A DNA stretch of 64,000 nt from Verrucomicrobiaceae bacterium. GTDB lineage: Bacteria; Verrucomicrobiota; Verrucomicrobiia; Verrucomicrobiales; Verrucomicrobiaceae. Each line of letters opens with the position of its first letter. Position 1 is the stretch's first letter. The translations under genes and the position numbers were made by a program. The DNA is taken from positions 1,116,001-1,180,000 of the forward strand of contig JABTUN010000001.1 of the NCBI GenBank assembly GCA_015075365.1, given 5' to 3'. Positions 17,426 through 26,254 of this stretch are shown here, piece after piece. A model generated the notes under the pieces. That model saw nothing but the letters and a program-made list of their open reading frames with translations, had not been told where the DNA came from and did not search any database.

Positions 17426-19009
17426 TCATTGGGTGCCAAATAGCGGCTCATACTGCCATACCCAGTCACCCAGATAGTCATCACGGTCATAGTTTGGCGT
17501 GCGCATGGGTCTGGCCGGATCGGGAATAAAGGGCACCACACCGCCATCGTCCTTGCCGTCGATTCCCACCGACCAGATCACGGCTCCACCAGTCGGTCCC
17601 ACGCGATACCGCACAGCACTGCCAGACATTGGATCAACGGGCAGTTCGTCCAAAAAGCCGGGCTTGAGCTCTTCCAGGCTCTTTGGCAGGCCTCCTCGAG
17701 CCAGTGAATATCGTTCCACCGCCAGCGCGGCCACAGTCAGGCGGTTTCGGGCCTCGATGAATAGAGTTTGGCGGATGATGGTGTCGTAGGCAGGCATGGC
17801 AAGCCGCGTGAAAAGGTGAGCATCGTCGAGGATGGGCCTGTCCATGCTAGGCAGCGATTTCAAGAACTTTGCCTGGGCTTCCATGCATCCCTTCAAACCC
17901 GCGGCTTTGAGCGGTTTGATCGCATGGTGGAAAAACGCACCGCTGAAATCGGCTTTCCACTCTGTCAAAAGCCGTGGGGTCATCCGCAGTTGTGACAGCC
18001 ACTCGGGTCCATCCACGAAAAAAGTCCTCATGCTCTCCCAGGCCGAATCGCTGACAAGACACTGATCCAAGGAAGCGACACTGGTTGTCAATTCCCCCCG
18101 CAAGGCGTTCAACAGGGGCTGCTCCATATTCTGCGCTTCCAATTCCATCTGAAGCATGGCCAGCTCCGGTTCGCGCAAATGGTGGCCATGCAGGGCATCC
18201 CAAACCACGCCTTGCACATAACAAGAGCAAGTCACGGCCACTAGCAATGGCAGCATGGACGATTCCGAATTCAAACCGTTGTTGAGACGCATCATTGCCA
18301 GCACGGAGTTCGCGCCTTCTTTCGCATCCCCCGACTCGATTGCCGCTTTGGCCCGCACATACAGCATCTTGACCAGATGCATGACACTGTTCAGGTGTGG
18401 TACAAGATTGGTGTCAAATCCAGGCGTGACACCAAGCTGCTTCCGAGATGGCAAAAACACAGCTCGCTGGAAGCGTGGCGCGCGTTCGGCCAGCTTGCTC
18501 AGCAGAGGGAATTTCCGATCGAGAGCCGACAGCAATTCAGATGGGGAATGTTCCGAATCTGCGGGCAGTGTGATAAACTTCACTGCCTCGAGATGCTTCG
18601 ACCACGCTTCGGCCGAAACAAAGAGACCTCTTTCCAAACCAGAACCCGTGCTTGGAACTTCAGAGCGAACTTTGCTGTCGAAAGGAATCCGCATTCCTTC
18701 CAAGGCCTTCCTTTTGGCTCCTGGTTCGCCCAGGTCGCGGTTCCCATTGATGATCTGGGTGATCCCGCGCAGCTCCTCAATTGCGCAGAAGTTTACCTCG
18801 TCAGGAGGCGGATCGGAGAGCAGCGACCGCCAGTCAGTGCTCTCTCCTTCTTTTGCCAGGGCAGCCTTGGTCTCCTCCCAGCGTCTGTCGGCACCGAATC
18901 GTGAATTCAACCAAAGCGTGACCGCAATCACGAGGACGACGCATCCAGCGATGCGACATAGCTTGCTTTGAAGAATTCGGCTCGTCATCAATATGGTGGT
19001 CGTGTTCAC
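17426..19009 (-). CDS. Hypothetical membrane-anchored protein (527 aa)
   Basis: One N-terminal membrane segment (AGCVVLVIAVTLWL, near residues 20-35) anchors a large, mostly helical outer domain. The C-terminal 70 residues (RYSLARGGLPKSLEELKPGF, DPMSGSAVRYRV) resemble the pseudopilin-like tail found in many planctomycete and verrucomicrobial proteins of unknown function. The start is a GTG at 19009 that overlaps the upstream stop as GTGA; an ATG at 18988 is an alternative that would trim 7 residues. The base composition is visibly less GC-rich than the neighbours, suggesting transfer. No function can be given. Confidence 0.7.
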   Translation of the reverse strand: MNTTTILMTSRILQSKLCRIAGCVVLVIAVTLWLNSRFGADRRWEETKAALAKEGESTDWRSLLSDPPPDEVNFCAIEELRGITQIINGNRDLGEPGAKRKALEGMRIPFDSKVRSEVPSTGSGLERGLFVSAEAWSKHLEAVKFITLPADSEHSPSELLSALDRKFPLLSKLAERAPRFQRAVFLPSRKQLGVTPGFDTNLVPHLNSVMHLVKMLYVRAKAAIESGDAKEGANSVLAMMRLNNGLNSESSMLPLLVAVTCSCYVQGVVWDALHGHHLREPELAMLQMELEAQNMEQPLLNALRGELTTSVASLDQCLVSDSAWESMRTFFVDGPEWLSQLRMTPRLLTEWKADFSGAFFHHAIKPLKAAGLKGCMEAQAKFLKSLPSMDRPILDDAHLFTRLAMPAYDTIIRQTLFIEARNRLTVAALAVERYSLARGGLPKSLEELKPGFLDELPVDPMSGSAVRYRVGPTGGAVIWSVGIDGKDDGGVVPFIPDPARPMRTPNYDRDDYLGDWVWQYEPLFGTQ

Positions 19010-20544
19010 GCCTTCTTCCCCTTCAGCCGCGCGCGGGCGTCCTTCGCTTTCGGGTTCATGGCGGTGATGCTGTTGAGGAAGGTGATCGTGACGGCGTCGC
19101 CGTCGAAGACGCAGGTGAGGGTGTCGCTGTGCGGGGTCTCGTAGTAGCGCAGCGTGAGCACCAAGGTGCTGTCATCCGTCCATGCGGCGGCGGCCGCGAT
19201 CTTGGAGAGCGGCGTCGTTTTGGGTTTCCCGCCGGAGATGAGGCGTGGGGGCGCGCCCGGAATCATCGCCTCACCTCGCAGCCATGCGTTGTAGCGAAAA
19301 TGGACGGGCTGTTTGTCGATCAGGAGGGCGCAAGCGGTGAAGTCGAAGGCAAAGGTCACGGCCTTTATGCCAAGGTCATTCGCATCGAACACATACTGAT
19401 TGCTCACGGCATGCGGCGACTTAAAGGAGCCTTTCGGCGGCACGATCTTCAGCGAGGCGAGCTTGTCAGACGCGCTGGCGTCCGATTTGGCATCAAAGGC
19501 GGGCAGCAGATGCTTCCACACGAGATCGATCTGGCCCTGCATGTTTTTGTTCTCGCTTGTCATGACGATCACGGCGTCCTGATCGGGCAAAACGATGGTG
19601 TACTGGCCGAACGCGCCATCGCCGCGATACGCGGTGCCCTGGCAGCGCCAGAACTGGTAGCCGTAGCCTTGCAGCCAGTCGTTGCGCGCCTTCGGGCGGT
19701 CCGGTTTGTCGCCGCCGGGCTGCTGGATGTGGAATCGCGTCGCCTCCTCGATCCAGGCGGCGGGGAGGAGCTGCTTGTCGTTCCATTTGCCTTTTTGCAG
19801 CAGGAACTGGCCGAACTTTGCCATGGCCTCCGTCTGGATGCTCAATCCCCAGCCGCCGGTGCTGATGCCGCGCGGGCAGGATTCCCAGCGCATGCCGGAA
19901 ATGCCAAGCGGCGTGAACAGGCGCGGCGTGAGGTAGTCGAGCACGGTCTGCCCGGTGACCTTTTGCACGATGGCGGAGCACATGTAGGTGGCGGCGCTGT
20001 TGTACATGAACTGCGTGCCGGGTGGATGCGCGATGTTTTGCGCGAGGAAGGTGCGCACCCAGTTCTCCTCCTTCACGACGGTCTGCGTCGGCTCCTTTTC
20101 ATTGCCGGTGGACATGGTGAGCAGGTCCTTCACGCGCATGGCGGCGAGATGGTCGCTGACCTTCGCGGGCAGTTCATCCGGGAAAAACGACACCACCTTG
20201 TCCTCTACGCTCAGTTTGCCTTCCGCCACGGCGAAACCGACCGCCGTCGAGGTGAAGCTCTTGCTCATCGAGTACATCGTGTGGACAAACTCCGGCCCAT
20301 ACGGCTCCCACCAGCCCTCCGCGATGACCTTGCCATGCCGCAGCATCATGAGGCTGTGCAGTTCGAACTTCTCCCGCTCCACCGCGTCGAGGAAATCGAG
20401 AATGGCCTGTGACGACACGCCTTCCGCCTCCGGCGTGCTGCGCGCGAGCCCTGCAGCCGTCGCCTCCGCATGGCTTTTCGGAAGCCACAGGCTGAACGAG
20501 GCAAGACCGGCGTGGCGGAGGAAGGAGCGGCGGGAGGAGAGCAT
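19006..20544 (-). CDS. Serine hydrolase, beta-lactamase/class C family (512 aa)
   Basis: A twin-arginine-like leader (SSRRSFLRHAGLASFSL) starts at the ATG at 20544; longer starts upstream are Arg/Pro-rich and unlikely. The class C penicillin-recognising motifs are visible: SMSK (SXXK nucleophile), FMYNSAATY (YXN-like), and a late GDGAFGQYTIVLPDQDAVIV in place of the usual KTG/HXG box. The first 400 residues form the hydrolase domain, with a further 100-residue beta-rich C-terminal domain. Such proteins are often esterases or D-peptidases rather than true beta-lactamases. It is exported and translationally coupled to the following membrane protein. Confidence 0.8.
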   Translation of the reverse strand: MLSSRRSFLRHAGLASFSLWLPKSHAEATAAGLARSTPEAEGVSSQAILDFLDAVEREKFELHSLMMLRHGKVIAEGWWEPYGPEFVHTMYSMSKSFTSTAVGFAVAEGKLSVEDKVVSFFPDELPAKVSDHLAAMRVKDLLTMSTGNEKEPTQTVVKEENWVRTFLAQNIAHPPGTQFMYNSAATYMCSAIVQKVTGQTVLDYLTPRLFTPLGISGMRWESCPRGISTGGWGLSIQTEAMAKFGQFLLQKGKWNDKQLLPAAWIEEATRFHIQQPGGDKPDRPKARNDWLQGYGYQFWRCQGTAYRGDGAFGQYTIVLPDQDAVIVMTSENKNMQGQIDLVWKHLLPAFDAKSDASASDKLASLKIVPPKGSFKSPHAVSNQYVFDANDLGIKAVTFAFDFTACALLIDKQPVHFRYNAWLRGEAMIPGAPPRLISGGKPKTTPLSKIAAAAAWTDDSTLVLTLRYYETPHSDTLTCVFDGDAVTITFLNSITAMNPKAKDARARLKGKKA

Positions 20545-20620
20545 CCGCGCAGCATACCGCGATGTCATCGCTGACGACAAGCGGCGGTTTTTTGGAGTGC
20601 GCGGCCGGAGCGGCGGCGGG

Positions 20621-21559
20621 TCACTTCTCCGCGAGGGCGAGGACGGTCTGGAACTGGGGATTGCGGGTTTCGCGGTGGACGACGCTGGTCTCGATCTTTT
20701 TGAAGCCGGCGGTGGTGAGCATCTCGTGCAGCCCGGCCTCGGTGAAGCCGAGCCAGACATCGGCGTAGAGATCGCGCGCCTTTTCAAACTGGTGCTGGAG
20801 GAGGTCGAGCACGACGATGCGGCCGCCGGGCTTCAAGATGCCGTGCGCGCCGCGCAGGGCGGCGGCGGGGCTCTGCGCGTGATGCAGGGCCTGGCTGAGG
20901 AAGACGAGATCCACGCTGCGGGGCGCGATGGGCGGGTCCTCCAGGTCACCCAGGCGGTATTCGAGGTTGTTGACGCCGTGGGTGCGCGCCAGCTCGGAGC
21001 CGTAGGCCACCATCTTTTCACTGTTATCGACGGCGATGACCTTTTTCGCGCGCTGGGCGAGCAACTGGGAGAGCGTGCCCTCCCCGGCGCCGAGATCGGC
21101 GATGACGAGCGGGGGCATGAGCTTGAGCAGGGTCTCCCCGAGGGCCTTCCACGAACGGCCGGGGATGTAATGGCGGCCGAACTTGCCGGCGAGGGCGTCG
21201 AAGTAGGTCTTGGCGGTCTGGGCGCGCTTGCGCAGCACGATCTGCAGCGCGGTGGCGTCCTTGGCCGTCTCCCGCAGCTCGGCGCCGGCGGCGCTGATGA
21301 GGGCCATGAGGTGCGCGTGGGTTTCGCGGTCCTTGGCGGAGGGCGGCTGGAGGCTGTAGAGGCGGTTTTTGCCGCTGCGGCGGTCGCTGATGAGGCCGGC
21401 GGTCTTGAGCTTGGCGAGCTGGGCGGAAATGTTGGACTGCGGCAGGGAGAGGATGTCCTGCAGCTCGGCCACGCTGAGCTCCCCGCGCTGGAGCAGCAAC
21501 AGCACGCGGACCCGCGTGGAATCGGCGATGATGCTGAGGGACTGGAGGACGGCGGACAT
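20621..21559 (-). CDS. ArsR-type regulator fused to SAM methyltransferase (312 aa)
   Basis: Residues 1 to about 75 form an ArsR/SmtB winged helix: ADSTRVRVLLLLQRGELSVA, then LSLPQSNISAQLAKLKTAGL. There is no CXC metal site, so it is not an obvious metal sensor. Residues about 140-312 form a Rossmann methyltransferase: IADLGAGEGTLS (SAM loop), VIAVDNSEKM, LSQALHHA and LKPGGRIVVLDLLQH. This fused architecture is common in bacteria and is often found near methionine-cycle genes, but none are here. It lies between the serine hydrolase and nusG-like genes on the same strand. Confidence 0.88.
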   Translation of the reverse strand: MSAVLQSLSIIADSTRVRVLLLLQRGELSVAELQDILSLPQSNISAQLAKLKTAGLISDRRSGKNRLYSLQPPSAKDRETHAHLMALISAAGAELRETAKDATALQIVLRKRAQTAKTYFDALAGKFGRHYIPGRSWKALGETLLKLMPPLVIADLGAGEGTLSQLLAQRAKKVIAVDNSEKMVAYGSELARTHGVNNLEYRLGDLEDPPIAPRSVDLVFLSQALHHAQSPAAALRGAHGILKPGGRIVVLDLLQHQFEKARDLYADVWLGFTEAGLHEMLTTAGFKKIETSVVHRETRNPQFQTVLALAEK

Positions 21560-21646
21560 GGCGCCCCGGGGCGGGGAAGGGCGGATGCTAGCGGACGGCG
21601 GGCGTTCGGCAACGCGGAAGAAGAAGGAAGCGGGCGCGGAGGTGCC

Positions 21647-22195
21647 TCAGCGCGGCTTTTTGGCGACGACCAGGCGGGGCTGGTGCTCCGTGAGGAGCTG
21701 GGAGGCGGGCACCTCGATGGCGCTCTCCCGGCCGAGGAACTCCAGCAGCACGCGCACGCGGTCCGCACCGGTGAGCCTCGCATTGACGATGCCTTTGAGC
21801 CCGCGCATGGGCCCCTCAGTGAGCTCGACGACATCCCCCACCTCGACGCCGGGCTGCACGACGCGCACGTCCTGCTCCTCCATCTCGGACTTGAGCTGCG
21901 CGATGACGGCGTCGTCCACGCGGGCGAGGTGATCGCCAAAGGCGAGCACGCGGATGACGCTCTGGGAGTGCTTCACGGCGCGCAGCATGGCCTGCGGGTC
22001 GAAGCGGGCGAAAAAGTAGCTGGGGAAGAGCGCCTCGACGAACCACACCTTTCCCCGGCGGGTGACGCGCTGGAAGCGGATGCGCGGGCAGTAGGTCTCC
22101 ACCTCCGGCAGGCCGGCCATGAGGCTGGCGGCCACATGCTCGCACTTCGGGCGGGTGTGGACGACATACCAGGCGGGAGCGGAGGATTCGGACAT
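21647..22195 (-). CDS. NusG/RfaH-type transcription elongation factor (182 aa)
   Basis: The N-terminal NGN domain is clear: WYVVHTRPKCEHVAASLM, an ETYCPRIRFQ strand and LFPSYFFARFD. A KOW domain follows (GDVVELTEGPMRGLKGIV). The ATG at 22195 gives a start typical of the family; the longer frame to 22303 runs into the divergent promoter. It looks like a specialised paralogue (RfaH/LoaP/UpxY type) rather than the housekeeping NusG, because secE and ribosomal genes are absent. It is divergent from a membrane gene and a glycosyltransferase gene, which could be its targets, but that is inference. Confidence 0.82.
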   Translation of the reverse strand: MSESSAPAWYVVHTRPKCEHVAASLMAGLPEVETYCPRIRFQRVTRRGKVWFVEALFPSYFFARFDPQAMLRAVKHSQSVIRVLAFGDHLARVDDAVIAQLKSEMEEQDVRVVQPGVEVGDVVELTEGPMRGLKGIVNARLTGADRVRVLLEFLGRESAIEVPASQLLTEHQPRLVVAKKPR

Positions 22196-22301
22196 GAGAC
22201 GGCGGGGGGAAATGGCCCGGAGCGGCGGCAGGGGCAACTGCGAACATCGCGTTTGCGCAATTCGCGCGCCTGCGCCACACATCCGGCCCCACGGCACCCC
22301 C

Positions 22302-22892
22302 ATGCTGCACGACCTCTACGATTACCTCTACCACGACGAGCCCGCCGGCGGCATCCCGCTGAAAGGGACGGGCATCGTGCTGGGGCTGGCGCTGATCGCC
22401 ACGCACGCCTGGGTGCTGAAGAACGGGGAGAGGACGAAGGCGTTCCTGAAGGCCTTCCCGCGCGCCTTCAAGTGGGGCTTCATCCTGATGGTGATCAACC
22501 TGGCGTGGGCCCAGTTCCTCCTGGCGAACATGGACATGGGGGAGTTTTACGAGAAGCGGAGCTGGTTCATGATGATCGTGGCCGGCGGCGGCGTGGGGAT
22601 GATTGTTTATGTGCGCGAATTCCTGGCGGTGCGCGCGCTGGGCTGCCTGATGCTGCTGGCGGCCAGCCCGGTGCTCTACGCGGCCTTCATGCAGCCGCAG
22701 ACGAGCCGCCTGCTGCTGCCCGTGCTGGCCTACGCGTGGATCATCGCGGGCATGTACTTCATCGGCATGCCCTACCTCATGCGTGACTGGGTGAACTGGC
22801 TGGTGGAGAAGCCCGCGCGCTGGAACGCGGCGGTGTATGGCGGCATCGGCTACGGCGCGCTGCTGCTGGCGGCGGCGGTGCTCTGGTATTGA
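22302..22892 (+). CDS. Hypothetical multi-pass membrane protein (196 aa)
   Basis: Five or six hydrophobic segments are visible: GIVLGLALIATHAWVL, GFILMVINLAWAQFLL, FMMIVAGGGVGMIVYV, LGCLMLLAASPVLYAAF, LAYAWIIAGMYFIG and GYGALLLAAAVLWY. The start at 22302 follows a divergent region shared with the nusG-like gene. The stop is 3 bases before the glycosyltransferase ATG, so the two are an operon. No family is recognised; position suggests an envelope role. Confidence 0.7.
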   Translation: MLHDLYDYLYHDEPAGGIPLKGTGIVLGLALIATHAWVLKNGERTKAFLKAFPRAFKWGFILMVINLAWAQFLLANMDMGEFYEKRSWFMMIVAGGGVGMIVYVREFLAVRALGCLMLLAASPVLYAAFMQPQTSRLLLPVLAYAWIIAGMYFIGMPYLMRDWVNWLVEKPARWNAAVYGGIGYGALLLAAAVLWY

Positions 22893-22895
22893 GCC

Positions 22896-23801
22896 ATGAA
22901 AGCGCCACCTCGCGTGCTCGTCATCCGCGGCGGGGCCATCGGGGACTTCATCCTCACCCTGCCGGCGCTGCAACTGCTGCGGGAGATGATTCCCGGCTGC
23001 CACATCGAGGTGATGGGCTACCTGGGCATCGCCACCCTGGCGCAGGCGGCGGGGCTGGCCGATGCGGTGCGCAGCCTGGACCACCGCACGATGGCGGCGC
23101 TGTTCTCGAAAAACGCGCCCATCGACGAGGCGCTGGCGGAGCACCTGCGGGGATTCAACCTCGTGGTGAGCTATCTGTTTGATCCGGACGGGCATTTCCG
23201 CGCCAGCATGGAGCGCATCGGCGTGAAGACGCTGATCGAGTGCTCCCACCGCGTGCAGGCGGACCAGGGGCACGCCTCCCGCCAGCTCGCGCGGCCGCTG
23301 GAAAGACTGGCCATGTTCCTGGAGGACACGCATCTGCTCCGCGCGCACTTTGAGCGCGGGGAGGTCGTCCCCAACCGCGTGGCCATCCACATCGGCAGCG
23401 GCTCGGAGCGGAAAAACTGGCCGCTGGAGCGCTGGCTGCGGCTGGCGGACAGTTTCCACGATCACGAGGTCGTTTTCATCTCCGGCGAGGCGGAGCAGGA
23501 GCGCGGCATGACGATCCATGATCGTCCGAACTGGCACGCGCTGCCGCTGCCGGAGCTGGCGGGCCGTCTGGGCACCTGCGCGGCCTTTCTCGGTCATGAC
23601 AGCGGCATCTCGCACCTGGCCGCGGCCTGCGGCGTGCCCTCGCTGCTGCTTTTCGGCCCCACCGATCCTGCGGTGTGGGCGCCGCCGCAGCCGTGGGTGA
23701 CGGTGCTGCGCGCGGAGGATGACGATCTGGCCTCCCTGGATGACCAGCGGGTAAAATTGGCGGCGGAGCAAGTTGTGGAAAAAATGAGGCGTGATAAGTG
23801 A
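22896..23801 (+). CDS. Glycosyltransferase family 9 (heptosyltransferase-like) (301 aa)
   Basis: GT9 signatures are present: VIRGGAIGDFILTLPAL at the N-terminus, IHIGSGSERKNWPLERW in the middle (nucleotide-sugar binding), and FLGHDSGISHLAAACGVP followed by FGPTDP near the C-terminus. Such enzymes add heptose or related sugars to lipopolysaccharide core. Length is slightly short compared with RfaC/RfaF. The final residues and stop codon (MRRDK) fall inside a palindromic repeat starting at 23784, so the C-terminus may have been reshaped by repeat insertion. Confidence 0.88.
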   Translation: MKAPPRVLVIRGGAIGDFILTLPALQLLREMIPGCHIEVMGYLGIATLAQAAGLADAVRSLDHRTMAALFSKNAPIDEALAEHLRGFNLVVSYLFDPDGHFRASMERIGVKTLIECSHRVQADQGHASRQLARPLERLAMFLEDTHLLRAHFERGEVVPNRVAIHIGSGSERKNWPLERWLRLADSFHDHEVVFISGEAEQERGMTIHDRPNWHALPLPELAGRLGTCAAFLGHDSGISHLAAACGVPSLLLFGPTDPAVWAPPQPWVTVLRAEDDDLASLDDQRVKLAAEQVVEKMRRDK

Positions 23802-23853
23802 GGCGTGAATCACGCACGGCTCCCGCCTGATTCACGCATCACTCCTCACGCAC
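23784..23853. repeat. Palindromic GCGTGA-type repeat overlapping a stop codon
   Basis: The left arm (23784-23818) and right arm (23824-23853) are imperfect inverted complements built from heptamer-like units (GCGTGAT, GTGAGGC; right arm TTCACGC, CTCACGC). It covers the end of the GT9 gene, including its stop, and ends 8 bases before the adk ATG. Confidence 0.8.
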
Positions 23854-23861
23854 CACGCCGC

Positions 23862-24497
23862 ATGTCCGACACCCCCAAACACGCACGATTCCGCACCCTC
23901 CTCATCCTCGGCGCGCCAGGCAGCGGCAAGGGCACGCAGGGGAAGGTGCTCGGCTCCATTCCGCGCTTTCATCATCTCGCGTGCGGGGATGTGTTCCGGT
24001 CGCTCGACACGCGCACGCCGCTGGGACAGAAGTTTGTCGAGTACTCCAGCCGCGGGGAGCTGGTGCCGGATGATGTGACCGTGGCGCTGTGGCATGCGAA
24101 TGTGAAGCACCGGGTCGAGGCGTATCTGTTCAAGCCGGAGATCGACTTCCTCGTGCTCGACGGCATCCCGCGCAATGTCGAGCAGGCGCGCATCCTGGAA
24201 AAGCACATCGAGGTGCTCCGGGTCTTTCACCTGTCGTGCCCCGACCGCACCGAGCTGGCGCGCCGCCTGCGCAAGCGCGCGCTGAAGGACAACCGCTTTG
24301 ACGACGCCAACGAGAGCGTCATCCAGCAGCGCTTTGCCACCTACGAGGCGGAGACAAAGCCCATCCTCGACTACTACAGCGGCGACCGCATCGTGAACAT
24401 CGACGCCTCCCAGCCGCCCGCCAAGGTGCTCTACGACATCCTCGGCGGTGTCATGACGCTCGACGCGTGGAAGGAGCTGGAGAAGATGAAGATCTAA
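23862..24497 (+). CDS. adk: Adenylate kinase (211 aa)
   Basis: P-loop GAPGSGKGTQ is followed by HLACGDVFRS (AMP binding), FLVLDGIPRNVEQA and CPDRTELARRL. The LID region is short (KRALKDNRFDDA) and lacks the four-Cys zinc site, as in Gram-negative-type enzymes, and is even shorter than in the long form. It interconverts ATP+AMP and 2 ADP in the cytosol. The ATG at 23862 is chosen; an upstream in-frame ATG at 23805 would translate the palindromic repeat. Two adk-like genes are common in this phylum, so it may not be the sole copy. Confidence 0.88.
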   Translation: MSDTPKHARFRTLLILGAPGSGKGTQGKVLGSIPRFHHLACGDVFRSLDTRTPLGQKFVEYSSRGELVPDDVTVALWHANVKHRVEAYLFKPEIDFLVLDGIPRNVEQARILEKHIEVLRVFHLSCPDRTELARRLRKRALKDNRFDDANESVIQQRFATYEAETKPILDYYSGDRIVNIDASQPPAKVLYDILGGVMTLDAWKELEKMKI

Positions 24498-24558
24498 TCG
24501 CGAAGGGTGCAGGATGGAGAGTCCGGCCCCCTTTGCTCCTCATCCCCGCTCCTAGCGC

Positions 24559-25497
24559 ATGCGCGTTCTCTTCATCGGCACCGGAGACATCGGCCTTCCG
24601 TCATTGGAATGGCTGCTCAACACGCCCAAACACGAGGTCGTGGGCGTCGTCACACAGCCGGACAAGCCGGTGGGACGCAAACAGGTGCTCACGCCGCCAC
24701 AAACGAAGGTCCGCGCCCTCGCCGCAGGCATTCCCGTCTTCCAGCCGCTGAAAATCCGCCATGCAGTGGACGAGTTGAAGGCCTTCCAGGCCGACGTCGC
24801 CATCGTCGTGGCCTACGGCCAGATTTTGTCGCGCGCCGTGCTCGACGTGCCGCCCTTCGGCTGCCTGAACATCCACGCCTCCCTTTTGCCGCGGCATCGC
24901 GGTGCCGCGCCCATCCAGGCCGCGATCCGTGATGGTGACACGGAGACTGGCATCACCATCATGTTCATGGACGAGGGCCTGGACACCGGCGACATGCTGC
25001 TCAAGCGCGCGCTGCCCATCCAGCCGGACGACACCGGCGGCAGCCTGCACGACAAACTCGCCGTCCTGGCCCCGGCCGCGCTCGAAGAAGCCCTCGACCT
25101 CATCACCCGCGGCCATCCGCCGCGCGAAAAGCAGGACGAGTCCCGGGCCACGCATGTCCGCAAGCTCACCCGCCAGGACGGCCGGCTGGACTGGAACAAG
25201 CCCGCGGCAGAGCTGGAGCGGCTCGTCCGCGCCTTCACACCCTGGCCCGGCACCTGGTGCCTGCTCCACGGCGCGCAACTGAAAGTCCACCGCGCCACCG
25301 TGATCGAAAACGCCGGCGCATGCCCCGCGCCCGGGACGATCGTCGGCGCGGATGCGAAAGGCATCGTCGTGAGTTGCGGCAGCGGCCTGCTCAACCTGCT
25401 GGAGGTCCAGATGGAGGGCGGCAGACGCCTCGATGCCGCCAATTTCCTGCGCGGGCATCCGCTGGAGGCGGGGATGCGGCTGGAAGGCGCCTCGTGA
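24559..25497 (+). CDS. fmt: Methionyl-tRNA formyltransferase (312 aa)
   Basis: The family hallmark CLNIHASLLPRHRGAAPIQ carries the catalytic Asn-His pair and SLLP loop. GITIMFMDEGLDTGDML supplies the conserved Asp. The C-terminal OB-like tRNA-binding domain follows (GRLDWNKPAAELERLVRAF onward). It formylates initiator Met-tRNA using 10-formyl-THF. Length is standard. No def gene is adjacent. It lies 61 bases after adk on the same strand. Confidence 0.95.
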   Translation: MRVLFIGTGDIGLPSLEWLLNTPKHEVVGVVTQPDKPVGRKQVLTPPQTKVRALAAGIPVFQPLKIRHAVDELKAFQADVAIVVAYGQILSRAVLDVPPFGCLNIHASLLPRHRGAAPIQAAIRDGDTETGITIMFMDEGLDTGDMLLKRALPIQPDDTGGSLHDKLAVLAPAALEEALDLITRGHPPREKQDESRATHVRKLTRQDGRLDWNKPAAELERLVRAFTPWPGTWCLLHGAQLKVHRATVIENAGACPAPGTIVGADAKGIVVSCGSGLLNLLEVQMEGGRRLDAANFLRGHPLEAGMRLEGAS

Positions 25498-25654
25498 CGG
25501 ACGGAGGAGGGGACTTTGTGAAAGTTTTCACAAAATGCGGTTGCCGCCCCTCGCCCTCGCTCGCATCATCGGCCTTCCCGTGTGCTTTTTGACGTGGGGT
25601 GTGCTTCACCAGCCCCGCCCGTCATTCATCATCCGGATCCCGACTTTTCCCCGC

Positions 25655-26254
25655 ATGCCTCCGCTTCTGTTTTACCTCCTCGCCGCCATCACCCTGGGCT
25701 TTGGGCTCATGGTGATCACAGCGCGGAATCCGGTCACCAGCGCCCTGTCGCTGGCCTCGTGTTTTGTGGGGCTGGCGGCCCTGTTTGTGAGCCTGGACGC
25801 CTACTTCATCGGCACGATCCAGATCCTCGTCTATGCGGGCGCGGTGATGGTGCTGTTTCTGTTCATCATCATGCTGCTCGACATCAAGGCGGAGGAGGGC
25901 AAGCAGCCGAACCTGGCCGCCATTGTGAGCGGGGTGGTGGTGGCGGTGCTGCTGGTGACGCAGATCATGACGGTGGTGGGCCACACAAAACTGGCGGAGC
26001 AAACGCCGCAAAACACCCCGCTGGTCCTCAACAAGGAAACCACTTTCGAAATCGCCAAGTTCGGTGGACCCGCCCTCCCCACGATCACAAAAGACATTGA
26101 GGCCGGGACGCTTCCCGATGCCAAATTGATCGGTTTCACCCTCTTCAACCAATACGGCTTTCACATCCAGGTCGTCGGGCTGCTGCTCCTCGTGGGCACG
26201 GTGGGCGTGGTGGTGCTGAGCAAACGTGAAAAAACCCCAGGAGGTGCCGCATGA
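25655..26254 (+). CDS. nuoJ: NADH-quinone oxidoreductase subunit J (199 aa)
   Basis: It has five hydrophobic segments, including the family-typical AYFIGTIQILVYAGAVMVLF and the preceding NPVTSALSLASC motif. A longer periplasmic/cytoplasmic loop and the final helix (HIQVVGLLLLVGTVGVVVLS) complete the subunit. It is part of the proton-pumping membrane arm of complex I. The start at 25655 is the ATG right before the first helix. The stop overlaps the nuoK start as ATGA. No other nuo gene is in the window. Confidence 0.92.
   Translation: MPPLLFYLLAAITLGFGLMVITARNPVTSALSLASCFVGLAALFVSLDAYFIGTIQILVYAGAVMVLFLFIIMLLDIKAEEGKQPNLAAIVSGVVVAVLLVTQIMTVVGHTKLAEQTPQNTPLVLNKETTFEIAKFGGPALPTITKDIEAGTLPDAKLIGFTLFNQYGFHIQVVGLLLLVGTVGVVVLSKREKTPGGAA

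Noticed and set aside
19006..20544. True beta-lactamase antibiotic-resistance gene
   Set aside because: The motifs fit the broad class C/serine-hydrolase family, but the KTG box is not canonical and there is an extra C-terminal domain; resistance cannot be claimed.
19988..22786. 932-codon plus-strand frame
   Set aside because: It crosses the antisense of three good minus-strand genes (serine hydrolase, ArsR-methyltransferase, NusG-like), so it is composition-driven.
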